Both the position numbers and the translations under genes were made by a program. Positions 8,723-16,908 of a DNA stretch of 64,000 nucleotides are shown here, piece by piece; the stretch's first letter is position 1, and each line of letters opens with the position of its first letter. This stretch comes from Pseudoalteromonas amylolytica (GTDB lineage: Bacteria; Pseudomonadota; Gammaproteobacteria; Enterobacterales; Alteromonadaceae): assembly GCF_001854605.1 (NCBI RefSeq), contig NZ_MKJU01000022.1, forward strand, positions 1-64,000, given 5' to 3'. The notes beneath the pieces were generated by a model that had not been told where the DNA came from, did not search any database, and saw only the letters and a list, made by a program, of their open reading frames with translations.

Positions 8723-9325
8723 TTGAGTACATTCGTGACACTACCATATTGGGAGTATACGGCCGTATTGTTTGCGCTTCTTTATCTCGTTTTAGCGATT
8801 AAGGAGCACAATGGCTGCTGGGCATTCGGCTTTTTTAGTACATTTATGTATGCCGTGATGTATTGGCAAGGAGCCCTCTTTGTTGAGTCTTTACTGCATG
8901 GCTATTACATGTTGATGTCGTTCGTTGGCTGGTGGATGTGGCGACAGGGTTTTAATAACAACAAGTTACCCATTTGCTCGTGGCCCCTTAAATTGCATAT
9001 GCTGCTTGTGTTTGTGGCCGCCTCCCTTGCTATTATGGTGGCATTATTAGCCAAGGTGGCGGGCTATTATATACAGGTCGCTTACATAGACTTTTTAACC
9101 GTTTTTTTCTCAATATTGGCAACCTATCTGCTGGTAAATAAAGTGCTTGAAAACTGGTTGTATTGGATAGTGATTAATACAGCGACGATGTATTTGCTTT
9201 TGGTGAAAGGTTATTATGCAACGCTGTTGCTAAGTGTTGTTTATACGCTGATGGCTTGTTGGGGTTACAAGTGTTGGTATGAAAGCTATGAGTATCGTCA
9301 GGGCAAGTCACTTGGAAAGCTATGA
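8723..9325 (+). CDS. PnuC/PnuT-family vitamin transporter
   Basis: An integral membrane protein of 200 aa with about seven hydrophobic segments and the GWWMWRQG motif near 72-79, characteristic of the PnuC family (facilitated uptake of nicotinamide riboside, or thiamine in the PnuT branch). Translation probably starts at TTG 8723, because AGGAGG lies at 8713-8718. Context decides between the family branches: a YkoF-like thiamine-binding protein lies upstream and a kinase that could trap the substrate lies one base downstream. Thiamine (PnuT) is therefore favoured over nicotinamide riboside, but this is inference. Confidence 0.78.
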   Translation: MSTFVTLPYWEYTAVLFALLYLVLAIKEHNGCWAFGFFSTFMYAVMYWQGALFVESLLHGYYMLMSFVGWWMWRQGFNNNKLPICSWPLKLHMLLVFVAASLAIMVALLAKVAGYYIQVAYIDFLTVFFSILATYLLVNKVLENWLYWIVINTATMYLLLVKGYYATLLLSVVYTLMACWGYKCWYESYEYRQGKSLGKL

Positions 9326-9326
9326 G

Positions 9327-10118
9327 ATGAAAGAGCAAGCATTGATTGCCAAACTTACACAACTCAAACCTGAATTGAAGATTTATCAACTGAGACCACT
9401 CAACAAGGGCTTAAGCAATGAAAATTACTGGTTAGACTCTTCACTTGGTCCATTATTGCTCAAACTATATCGTAGTCACTTTCCACTGAGTGCGCTTAAA
9501 GCTCAGCAACGCCTTGCAATAGAAACAACCGTCACCCAGCCGGTCGTTATGTGGCACAAGGAAGAGAAGCTTGCTCTGTTTGCATTTGCACCAGAGATCA
9601 AACAGTCGCTCGACTTAAACGCGATTCTGTCATCTCTGTTTGAAATCCATGAATTTCAAGCCAAAGAAGACAGTGAAATTTTGGATATAGGAAAATTATT
9701 ACAAGAGATAGACACGACACGTTATTCATTTGCTGAGTGTAGATTACATTGGGCGGTGGAGAAAATAGCATCCTTACCTAGGGATATGGCATTTTGTCAC
9801 AATGACTTAGTTACTGATAATATTATTGCAAGTAGCCAGGGTATCAAGTTCATTGATTTCGAATATGCAGGCTATAACGATGTGTTTTTTGATTTGGCTG
9901 CGCTTTGCTGTAGTTTTAATTTAACAGTAGTACAGCAAAGTGAAATGCTGGACATGTACTTTTCATACAAGCATATGTCGACGCCTGAATATGCAACTGA
10001 TAAGTTGCGGGCGTACCAGATTGGCTATTTACTGTTAAGCATACAGTGGTATGAAAGTCGCGATTACGTTGAGTTAGCAGCGCCTTTGCGACTTCAACTA
10101 CAGGGGTTAGCGGTTTAA
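9327..10118 (+). CDS. APH/choline-kinase-fold small-molecule kinase, probable thiamine kinase
   Basis: A 263-aa kinase of the choline/thiamine kinase group. It contains NKGLSNENYWL (nucleotide-binding loop), FCHNDLVTDNII (catalytic Asp and Asn) and IDFEYAGYNDVFFDLA (metal-binding Asp and the DLA tail). I start it at ATG 9327, one base after the permease stop, because GGAAAG at 9314-9319 is well spaced. An upstream in-frame ATG at 9279 would overlap the permease. E. coli ThiK is of similar size. Uptake of thiamine through the permease followed by phosphorylation would trap the vitamin. Another vitamin or choline cannot be excluded. The 3' end overlaps the convergent HTH gene by four bases. Confidence 0.7.
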   Translation: MKEQALIAKLTQLKPELKIYQLRPLNKGLSNENYWLDSSLGPLLLKLYRSHFPLSALKAQQRLAIETTVTQPVVMWHKEEKLALFAFAPEIKQSLDLNAILSSLFEIHEFQAKEDSEILDIGKLLQEIDTTRYSFAECRLHWAVEKIASLPRDMAFCHNDLVTDNIIASSQGIKFIDFEYAGYNDVFFDLAALCCSFNLTVVQQSEMLDMYFSYKHMSTPEYATDKLRAYQIGYLLLSIQWYESRDYVELAAPLRLQLQGLAV

Positions 10119-10297
10119 ATACCGCCCAAGCGTTGTGCAAGTTCTTTATACTTTTCAACATCCGCGCGGTCAAAAATGGGCTGTCCCTGAGGGTCTTGCT
10201 CCTTCGCAACGAGTAGATTTTCTCTTGCCAAGCGTCTAACACGTTCAACTTTTACGCCAAGGAATTCTGCGACTTGCTCAGTGGTCATAGGGGTCAT
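10115..10297 (-). CDS. small helix-turn-helix DNA-binding protein, excisionase/MerR-like
   Basis: A 60-aa protein. Its first half, MTTEQVAEFLGVKVERVRRLARE, is a winged helix-turn-helix of the excisionase (HTH_17/MerR N-terminal) kind, followed by the short wing PIFDRADVEKYKELAQ. Start ATG at 10297 is chosen from an AGAGGA site eight bases upstream; a longer version from an ATG eight codons earlier would lose that site. No integrase is adjacent, so it may be a stand-alone regulator rather than a phage Xis. Its target is unknown. Confidence 0.65.
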   Translation of the reverse strand: MTPMTTEQVAEFLGVKVERVRRLARENLLVAKEQDPQGQPIFDRADVEKYKELAQRLGGI

Positions 10298-10548
10298 AAA
10301 TATCGTCCTCTTGATGTACAAATACGTAATGACGCTTTGTTGTTAAAATGTGTGGTCATTACTTTGTTTTACGTTATTACAGTGCCTAGCTTAGGCAACC
10401 GTACCAATAAGCATAGTTAAATATCGTGTTTTTTGTGTCTTGTATAGTATTTTTTTGAATTTCAGGTGGTTTATTAACCATATAGCGCACAAATGCTAGT
10501 ATTTATTTTTCGATGCCATTATCATAACGCCTCAGGTCATACTGATGT

Positions 10549-10623
10549 GCTCTCGTGGTGAAATGGATATCACGTAGCTCTCCGGAAGCTGAGTTGCAGG
10601 TTCGATCCCTGCCGAGAGCGCCA
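10549..10623 (+). tRNA. tRNA-Arg (anticodon CCG)
   Basis: A 75-base cloverleaf with encoded CCA. The acceptor stem is GCTCTCG/CGAGAGC, the anticodon loop CTCCGGA (CCG, reading CGG), and the T arm GCAGG-TTCGATC-CCTGC. No duplicated 3' end marking a mobile-element attachment site was seen nearby. Confidence 0.95.
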
Positions 10624-10655
10624 GTTACCTTATCCTCAACACTCACTTTTGTATG

Positions 10656-11627
10656 TTATAGCCAATGCTTGGCTCTGAAATAATAGCCAATTCCGCCCGT
10701 TAATAAGCACAAAGAGATGACAAACAGCGCAAAGGCATAAGGTGACTCTGTGCCTGGAATTCCACCAATATTGACTCCCAGTAAGCCCGTCAAAAATCCC
10801 AATGGTAGAAACAAAGCTGCGACGACTGACATAACATACATACGCTGGTTTAACTGTTCGCTCAGTTGGTTTGATAGGCTATGCTGTATGACCTGTGCTC
10901 GCTCTATTGCCGACTCCAATTCTTCAACATAACGACTCAATGCGTTATTTGCTTCATCCAATTTATGTATCGCGCTATCGTTAAGCCATGATGGCTGGCA
11001 ATCAACAAGCTCTGATATGGCAACCTTTTGCGGCTTTAAGTAACGTTTTAAAGCGATGGTTTGACGGCGGGTGGTAGAGAGTACACCAGCATCAATTTGC
11101 CCATCATGATTATCTAGACAATCTTCAAAGGCATCGAGTTGTTCGTCAATTTGATAGATCACATCCTGCATTCTTGAGGTCAGGCGCTGAACCAAGCAGC
11201 TCAGTAGATCAGCAATATCACAGGGGCCCTTTTTATGCTTTAGTGACTGCAACACGTCTTGTGCAGACATCAATTGGCGTTTGCGTAGGGTAATCAACAG
11301 GTTCTCATTCACAAAGCAACGGATTGAGACCATATCTTCAGGGCTTTGTTGAGGATTTAAATTCACACCCCGTAAAAACAGTAGCAGGCCATGTTCCGCT
11401 TGGGTGACCCGTGGTCTCGTTTCATCTGTTGTGAGTGCTTGCCATTCCCACTCTTGCAAATAAGACTGAGCTTGAAGCCAAGTTATTGTGTCGTTAGCAC
11501 TATAATCAAAATGCAACCAAATGAGCTTATTTTGCGCTTGTAGCTGGGTTACGTTTTGTAAATCATTTAGCTCAAGGGCGCCACCTAAGCCATCTAGTTG
11601 TACCGCATGTACTAAACCTGAATTCAT
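10656..11627 (-). CDS. zntB: zinc transporter ZntB (CorA family)
   Basis: A CorA-type metal-ion transporter of 323 aa. A long cytoplasmic alpha/beta and coiled region is followed by two C-terminal membrane helices. The first ends in the pore signature GVNIGGIPG, the ZntB variant of the CorA GMN motif, and the second is followed by the basic tail FRAKHWL. ZntB proteins move Zn2+ (and Cd2+) across the inner membrane. ATG 11627 is chosen because AAAGGAG lies seven bases upstream; a longer start ten codons earlier is less likely. It stands alone, divergent from the rimB-rimK operon. Confidence 0.88.
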   Translation of the reverse strand: MNSGLVHAVQLDGLGGALELNDLQNVTQLQAQNKLIWLHFDYSANDTITWLQAQSYLQEWEWQALTTDETRPRVTQAEHGLLLFLRGVNLNPQQSPEDMVSIRCFVNENLLITLRKRQLMSAQDVLQSLKHKKGPCDIADLLSCLVQRLTSRMQDVIYQIDEQLDAFEDCLDNHDGQIDAGVLSTTRRQTIALKRYLKPQKVAISELVDCQPSWLNDSAIHKLDEANNALSRYVEELESAIERAQVIQHSLSNQLSEQLNQRMYVMSVVAALFLPLGFLTGLLGVNIGGIPGTESPYAFALFVISLCLLTGGIGYYFRAKHWL

Positions 11628-11769
11628 TGTATTACTCCTTTGCGACAGCTTTATCATGGTTGTATAAAATTATTGATACTTCAATGTAATTTTCTAATTG
11701 TTTGGATAAATAATACTCGCTGTTATATGCTGAAAATTGCTGTATAAGACAGTTTTTTAAGGAGCGAGT

Positions 11770-12210
11770 ATGTCTGACAAGATTAATGTTGGTTGGCGTG
11801 AGTGGTTATCGTTGCCAGAGCTTGGAATTGCTCGCATTAAGGCAAAAGTAGATACCGGTGCACGTACTTCTTGTTTACATGCATTTAGGGTTGAACCATT
11901 TGATAACCAAGGGCAGCCTTGGGTCAGGTTTTGGCTTCATCCAGAACAAGATCGCACAGATGTGGAACTCTATTGCGAGGCGGCAATTAAAGACGAGCGG
12001 CAGGTTACAGATTCTGGTGGTCATAGAGAAATGCGCTACGTTATAGAGAGTAACGTCGTCATCGCTGGGCAAACTTGGCCGATAGAGATTACCTTGACGA
12101 ACCGCGACAACATGAAATTTAGAATGTTATTAGGACGTACAGCAATGGCTGGTCGAATAGTCGTTGATCCAAACGCTTCATATTTAACCAAAGAAACGGA
12201 ACAACAATGA
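11770..12210 (+). CDS. rimB: RimB-like retropepsin-type protease (ATP-dependent zinc protease family)
   Basis: A 146-aa protein with the single-domain retropepsin fold. The aspartyl-protease triad motif DTGA is at 28-31 ([11 protein letters not shown]), with MLLGRTAM near 120 as the flap-proximal segment. Members of this family next to rimK (RimB in Pseudomonas) act on the poly-glutamate tail that RimK adds to ribosomal protein S6. The stop overlaps the rimK start by four bases (ATGA), so the pair is translationally coupled. The name follows this context and family memory; the substrate here is inferred. Confidence 0.75.
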   Translation: MSDKINVGWREWLSLPELGIARIKAKVDTGARTSCLHAFRVEPFDNQGQPWVRFWLHPEQDRTDVELYCEAAIKDERQVTDSGGHREMRYVIESNVVIAGQTWPIEITLTNRDNMKFRMLLGRTAMAGRIVVDPNASYLTKETEQQ

Positions 12211-13112
12211 AAATAGCGATTTTATCCCGCAACAAGCAACTTTACTCGACTCGTCGCTTAATCGAAGCAGCGAAGCAACGAGGTCATGAAATTATTGTAT
12301 TGGATGCGTTGCGCTGTTACATGAACATTAATTCTCAAGAACCTGAAATTCACTTTAAGGGCGAGCGCATCACCGAAGTAGAAGCCGTGATCCCTCGTAT
12401 TGGTGCCTCGGTTACATTTTATGGTTGCTCGGTATTGCGTCAGTTTGAAATGATGGGCGTTTATCCGCTGAACGAATCTGTCGCAATTACGCGCTCACGA
12501 GATAAACTGAGATCATTACAATTGCTGTCACGAAAAGGTGTTGGTATGCCAATTACTGGGTTTGCCAGTAAGCCCGATGACGTAAAAGACCTACTTGAGA
12601 TGGTCGGTGGTACACCTGTCGTGATCAAGTTGCTAGAGGGCACCCAAGGGATTGGCGTGGTATTGGCAGAAACCCGTAAAGCCGCTGAAAGCGTGATTGA
12701 AGCGTTTATGGGCCTCAAAGCCAACATCATGGTGCAAGAGTACATCAAAGAAGCAGGCGGTGCTGATATCCGCTGTTTTGTTATCGGCGATAAAGTGATT
12801 GCAGCAATGAAGCGCCAAGCACAAGAAGGTGAGTTTCGCTCTAACCTTCATCGTGGTGGCAGCGCCAGCCTTGTACGTATTTCTCCAGAAGAGCGCAAAA
12901 CGGCGGTAGCTGCGGCTAAAGCGATGGGTTTGAACGTGGCTGGGGTAGATTTACTGCGCTCCAGCCGTGGTCCTTTGGTGATGGAAGTAAACTCATCACC
13001 AGGATTAGAGGGTATCGAAAAAGCAACGGGCAAAGACATTGCCGGTATGATCATTGATTTTATCGAAAAAAACGCTGCATCTAAGAGGACTGCAACACGT
13101 GGCAAAGGCTAG
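12207..13112 (+). CDS. rimK: RimK, S6 glutamate ligase (ATP-grasp)
   Basis: An ATP-grasp ligase of 301 aa, the standard RimK length, which adds glutamate residues to the C-terminus of 30S ribosomal protein S6. Visible features are the N-terminal [14 protein letters not shown], the ATP-binding segment [13 protein letters not shown] near 138-150, the [12 protein letters not shown] strand and the metal-binding [14 protein letters not shown] near 260. The operon order protease-RimK-M14 deacylase links addition and possible removal of amino-acid tags. Its end overlaps the next gene by 14 bases. Confidence 0.9.
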   Translation: MKIAILSRNKQLYSTRRLIEAAKQRGHEIIVLDALRCYMNINSQEPEIHFKGERITEVEAVIPRIGASVTFYGCSVLRQFEMMGVYPLNESVAITRSRDKLRSLQLLSRKGVGMPITGFASKPDDVKDLLEMVGGTPVVIKLLEGTQGIGVVLAETRKAAESVIEAFMGLKANIMVQEYIKEAGGADIRCFVIGDKVIAAMKRQAQEGEFRSNLHRGGSASLVRISPEERKTAVAAAKAMGLNVAGVDLLRSSRGPLVMEVNSSPGLEGIEKATGKDIAGMIIDFIEKNAASKRTATRGKG

Positions 13113-14157
13113 AATAAACAGGCCATTCACCCTACTAGATACCTGTATCGGTGTAGGTGAAAGAAAAACATTATCGTTGGAAGTTGCTAAGCTATACACG
13201 CACACGCCGTTGACCATCCCAATAGAGGTGGTTAACGGGCTTGAGAAAGGACCAGTTGTCTTAGTGTGTGCTGCAATTCACGGAGATGAACTCAATGGTG
13301 TTGAAGTGGTTCGTCAATTACTTGGTAAGATAGACGTTCGAGAACTTAAAGGCACCATTATCGCAGTGCCAGTGGTTAACGTATTTGGGTTTGTACAAAA
13401 GTCACGTTATCTGCCAGATAGACGCGATTTGAATCGTTGTTTTCCAGGTTCAGAGCGGGGCTCGCTTGGCGCGAGAATGGCGCACATGTTTTTCTCTCAA
13501 GTGGCCAGTTTATGTACGCATATTATTGATCTCCATACGGGGGCTATACATAGGTCAAACTTGCCTCAAGTGCGTGCTGACCTATCATGTCCTGAGACGG
13601 CTGAAATTGCCCATGCGTTTGGTACGCCTGTGGTGATTGACGCCACGTTGCGAAATGGTTCATTGCGTAGTGAAGCCAGTAGCCGAGGTATTCCAGTCGT
13701 CACTTATGAAGCCGGGGAAGCGCTAAGATTTGACCCCTTGGCCATAGCGGGCGGTTTACAAGGCGTTGAAAATGTCTTGAAAAAGCTAAAAATGCTAAAA
13801 GGAAGAAGGCGCAAAAAAGGGCCAGAACCTGTCATTGCAGCGTCAACCAGCTGGATCCGTGCAGAGGTAGATGGCATTGTTCGTGCCCAAGTCAATTTAG
13901 GCGCACGGGTCACCAAAGGGCAGGTGTTAGCTTATATCGATAACCCGTTAGGCAGTAACGAGCTGGCACTCAAGGCGCCACGCAGTGGTATTGTTATCGG
14001 CCAGCAAACGCTACCTTTGGTAAATGAAGGGGATGCAGTGTTTCATCTAGCCTATTTTGCACATGCAAACTCGCTGGTGGAGCAGCAGGTTGAGTCATTT
14101 ATTGATGAACTTAGCGAAACCAATGAAACGAACGGTAGTGTAGAGTTAAATAACTAA
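13099..14157 (+). CDS. succinylglutamate desuccinylase/aspartoacylase family (M14) zinc hydrolase
   Basis: A 352-aa zinc-dependent deacylase or carboxypeptidase-like enzyme of the AstE/AspA family. The zinc ligands are in [12 protein letters not shown] (HxxE near 72-75) and DLHTGAIHR (His near 153). LNRCFPG supplies the Arg of the substrate pocket. A lipoyl-like beta domain near 255-330 ([22 protein letters not shown]) follows. The GTG start at 13099 has AGAGGA nine bases before it and gives a 14-base overlap with rimK. No arginine-catabolism genes are near, so the context suggests action on the RimK system or on a small amidated metabolite. Unproven. Confidence 0.75.
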   Translation: MAKARINRPFTLLDTCIGVGERKTLSLEVAKLYTHTPLTIPIEVVNGLEKGPVVLVCAAIHGDELNGVEVVRQLLGKIDVRELKGTIIAVPVVNVFGFVQKSRYLPDRRDLNRCFPGSERGSLGARMAHMFFSQVASLCTHIIDLHTGAIHRSNLPQVRADLSCPETAEIAHAFGTPVVIDATLRNGSLRSEASSRGIPVVTYEAGEALRFDPLAIAGGLQGVENVLKKLKMLKGRRRKKGPEPVIAASTSWIRAEVDGIVRAQVNLGARVTKGQVLAYIDNPLGSNELALKAPRSGIVIGQQTLPLVNEGDAVFHLAYFAHANSLVEQQVESFIDELSETNETNGSVELNN

Positions 14158-14172
14158 CTATCTACATAGCTT

Positions 14173-14198
14173 AGTAACCTGCATAAACACAGGTTACT
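14173..14198. terminator. bidirectional terminator between convergent genes
   Basis: A perfect 9-bp inverted repeat, AGTAACCTG / CAGGTTACT, with an 8-base loop, between the convergent M14 hydrolase and MscS-like genes. T-rich sequence follows on the plus strand. Confidence 0.65.
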
Positions 14199-14201
14199 CG
14201 T

Positions 14202-14765
14202 TTACTTTTTTGGGCCCAATACACGTTTTGGCGCGGGTACTTTGGGTTTGCTTGGCTCTTCACGAAGTACTAATACTGGACGGGTAACAAATAAGTTGTT
14301 TGGGTAGATTACACGGTGGCCATCAACGTTTTTCAGAACAACATTCATTAAGCCCATTTCAACGATACAGCCTTCAATGTGGTTTGCACCATCGACAATA
14401 CGAACCCAGTTTCCGACACGACAATAGTTTTGTATAAACATCAGTAAAAATGAGGTCAAATTACTGAGCAAAGACCAGCCTGCAAACAGCGCTACACCTA
14501 GCATTGCGAACAACGAAGACCCAAGTACCAGTAAGCCTCTAAGCTCTATGCCCCAAAAAACAAGCAACAAACATATCAGCACGATGGCTGTGATTATTTT
14601 TAGCAATAGCTCCGCTCTGAGCTGACGATGCGTATCTATCTTGCCTTGAGTAACTCTATCAAGTACCCGTTGACTGTATTTAAAAATGATAGGAAAAAGT
14701 AGTAACACGAATGCCGTGACTACTAAGCGGTACTGTTCCGCTAATATAGTCGTTAAATAAGACAA
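14202..14765 (-). CDS. short MscS-family mechanosensitive channel
   Basis: A 187-aa membrane protein. Two N-terminal helices (about 14-30 and 50-72) precede a pore-lining helix with small residues, FAMLGVALFAGWSLLSNLTSF, matching MscS TM3. A beta domain follows (VGNWVRIVDG, then IYPNNLFVTRPV). The C-terminal alpha/beta cage domain of classical MscS (286 aa in E. coli) is missing; the protein ends in a Pro/Lys-rich tail. The likely start is TTG 14765, preceded by GGGA. A role in release of solutes on osmotic downshock is expected from the family, but conductance with this truncation is unknown. Confidence 0.75.
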   Translation of the reverse strand: MSYLTTILAEQYRLVVTAFVLLLFPIIFKYSQRVLDRVTQGKIDTHRQLRAELLLKIITAIVLICLLLVFWGIELRGLLVLGSSLFAMLGVALFAGWSLLSNLTSFLLMFIQNYCRVGNWVRIVDGANHIEGCIVEMGLMNVVLKNVDGHRVIYPNNLFVTRPVLVLREEPSKPKVPAPKRVLGPKK

Positions 14766-14817
14766 GTCTCTATCCCATAACTGAAATTTGCATGGTTATA
14801 GCATAGTGATACAGTTC

Positions 14818-16515
14818 TTAAAAGCGATTCTTTACGGTGAATAACCATTGAATGTCGTCGATGTTTTCTGGCCCGTTGATTGGGGTCGCAACATCTAAAT
14901 GCAGCACTAACCCCGCGTTGGCACGGCTAGGGGCAAGGCGCAGTCCCATCCCGATGTTTTTCAGGTAGTCAGGGTTACTGTCAACTAACGAATGGCCACG
15001 CACGCGACCTATATCGAAAAACACTGCTGCACCGACTTTGAACAGTTGCAGCAAGTCATACTCCCAATAGTAGCGTTTTTCTAAATTCACCAATACGCTT
15101 TTGCTGCCATGTTGATATTTAATTGGAAAGCCTCTCAAGCCTGTTTCGCCTCCCAAAGTCAGTTGCTTGTCTTGGGTAAGGTTTTTAGCAAATCGTAGTT
15201 GCACTTTGGCATACCAAGACTGGTATAAACTGGTATTGAGATAATATTCAAAATTGGCCTCAGTGACCATGTTACGTGCGGTATTTTGTTCGCTATTCCA
15301 TTGTCCATCGACAGATAAAGCCATTCGCCACAGGCTTCTGTCCGATGTGAAGTGGGCTTTTTGTGCGGACAGTTGATAAACCAAGTGACTGGCCTCATTG
15401 CTCAACTGATCATCAGAATACCCAAGCATGGCGTTGATGTTCCAGCCCAGATTTAAATCCTCCGTGCGGTAGATGGAGTCAAAGTTTCTGACTTTGATGT
15501 AATTGTCCTCGAACCAGTGACCTTTGAGGTAGGGATAACTTACCGTTCTATTTTCAGCAATCGGCAAACGAGTATTTGAGGTGCTTTTAAATTCATCCTC
15601 TTGGTGATGAAAGCCGACACTTAGGCGTTGGGTCCAATCACGAGAAAGCGTGGTAGCAGCACCAAAATATATATCTGATATTTGGGTTAAATGTTCAAAT
15701 TCAGACACCACTTCGCCAGCTTCGTACAAAGATTCAATACGCCGGTTTTCGTAATCAGACATACCATAGCTATAAGGCGTTTCTGTTGAAAAAAATGGGT
15801 AGTGCACACCGATGTAGTGGCGTTTTCCGTCGTCATTATCAGCATATTCAACACGGCCACGATAGCGGGTTGACAGTATGTTGGGGTCGTCATACACAAA
15901 TAAGTAACCAGAGCGGTCTTTGTCACTGGTATGAGTCAGTGATAGGCGCTTACCCCAACCTAGTAAGTTAGTTTCTCTAAAGCCGATGCGTGATGAATTT
16001 TCGCCACCGCTACGGCTAAAGCTCAGTTCAGGCAGCAAGGTCCAAAGATCACGGGTAACGACACTCACATGAATGTTGCCATGGCAGTCTTCTTCGGCAA
16101 ATACTCTGGCGTCGTACAAAAAGTTTTGGTTTCTGAGCAATCGCTCCGACTCAACAAGCCTTTTTTGCGAATACATATCGCCTTCTTGGAATAACAATAT
16201 GCTACGCAATACTTCAGGTTTGGTGGTTATATGGGCGCGGTTAGCAAAGCGAAATAGTGCGTTATCTTCTTCTGGTAAACTGGTATCAAAAACATTGAGC
16301 TGATGAAAACTCACCGTTTCAATGCGCCTAGATTCACCTTCAGGAGGGAGGTTGGGTTCTTTATCCAGCTGGCGTTGTAAATTGCTGTTGAGTGGTTCTT
16401 CAGCTCTTTGATTCGCACAGCTTTGGGTTGCGTGTTCAAGGTTTTGAGCGACGCTTGGAGCGGACATTAGGGCGCTGAAAATGGCTAAAAAGTGATTGCA
16501 TTTCAGTGCCTTCAT
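14818..16515 (-). CDS. BamA/TamA-like outer-membrane protein (Omp85 superfamily)
   Basis: A 565-aa secreted protein with an N-terminal signal peptide ending near SAPSVAQ. A POTRA-like domain at about 85-165 includes RSILLFQEGDMYSQKRLVESERLLR and the following strand pairs. The C-terminal beta-barrel of about 380 residues contains GLRGFP, the counterpart of the Omp85 VRGF lid-lock motif, and ends in Phe (TVKNRF) as expected for insertion by the BAM complex. ATG 16515 has GGAG six bases upstream. It has fewer POTRA domains than BamA (five) or TamA (three), and no tamB neighbour, so it is neither of these. Its cargo is unknown. Confidence 0.75.
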   Translation of the reverse strand: MKALKCNHFLAIFSALMSAPSVAQNLEHATQSCANQRAEEPLNSNLQRQLDKEPNLPPEGESRRIETVSFHQLNVFDTSLPEEDNALFRFANRAHITTKPEVLRSILLFQEGDMYSQKRLVESERLLRNQNFLYDARVFAEEDCHGNIHVSVVTRDLWTLLPELSFSRSGGENSSRIGFRETNLLGWGKRLSLTHTSDKDRSGYLFVYDDPNILSTRYRGRVEYADNDDGKRHYIGVHYPFFSTETPYSYGMSDYENRRIESLYEAGEVVSEFEHLTQISDIYFGAATTLSRDWTQRLSVGFHHQEDEFKSTSNTRLPIAENRTVSYPYLKGHWFEDNYIKVRNFDSIYRTEDLNLGWNINAMLGYSDDQLSNEASHLVYQLSAQKAHFTSDRSLWRMALSVDGQWNSEQNTARNMVTEANFEYYLNTSLYQSWYAKVQLRFAKNLTQDKQLTLGGETGLRGFPIKYQHGSKSVLVNLEKRYYWEYDLLQLFKVGAAVFFDIGRVRGHSLVDSNPDYLKNIGMGLRLAPSRANAGLVLHLDVATPINGPENIDDIQWLFTVKNRF

Positions 16516-16593
16516 TCGCAACTCCCAATCAATTATTTAACCATATGAATGCTTTACTATAAACAAACCTTAGTCTTTAAGTCTATTTCATAA

Positions 16594-16890
16594 TTAAGAA
16601 TTTGATAGAAATAATTGAGCGAGTTTTGGCAAAAAAGGTGCCGCATCTTGTCCTTCAGGGGCTATCCAAATACTCTCACTGTAATGTTCAAAGTTGAGGT
16701 TGAAGCTTTGCTGAGCGTAGCTAAATCGTAGTTGATGACGGTCAGCCCCTTGCGCAAACTCTATGATTTGGATGTGCTGTGGATGGTGCAAAAAAATACT
16801 GCTCCACAGTTCAAATTCATCTGCTTCGGGCAAGCATGTTGGTGTAATGATCAATATTTGGTATTCAGGGTCAAATTCGACTTGGCTCAT
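16594..16890 (-). CDS. small conserved protein of unknown function downstream of recQ (DUF3630-like)
   Basis: A 98-aa soluble protein with no signal or membrane segment. I recall a similar family (DUF3630) being encoded next to recQ in Vibrio and Alteromonadales; this assignment is by memory and context only. It starts 18 bases after the recQ stop on the same strand, so it is very likely co-transcribed with it. Its composition is mildly acidic with several aromatic residues (LWSSIF, IWIAPEG). No catalytic motif is visible. Confidence 0.6.
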   Translation of the reverse strand: MSQVEFDPEYQILIITPTCLPEADEFELWSSIFLHHPQHIQIIEFAQGADRHQLRFSYAQQSFNLNFEHYSESIWIAPEGQDAAPFLPKLAQLFLSNS

Positions 16891-16908
16891 GATTTTTCTC
16901 TTAGCTAA

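Noticed and set aside
10549..10623. tRNA-Arg as an integration site for a mobile element
   Set aside because: No second copy of the tRNA 3' end and no integrase nearby; the flanking genes are ordinary.
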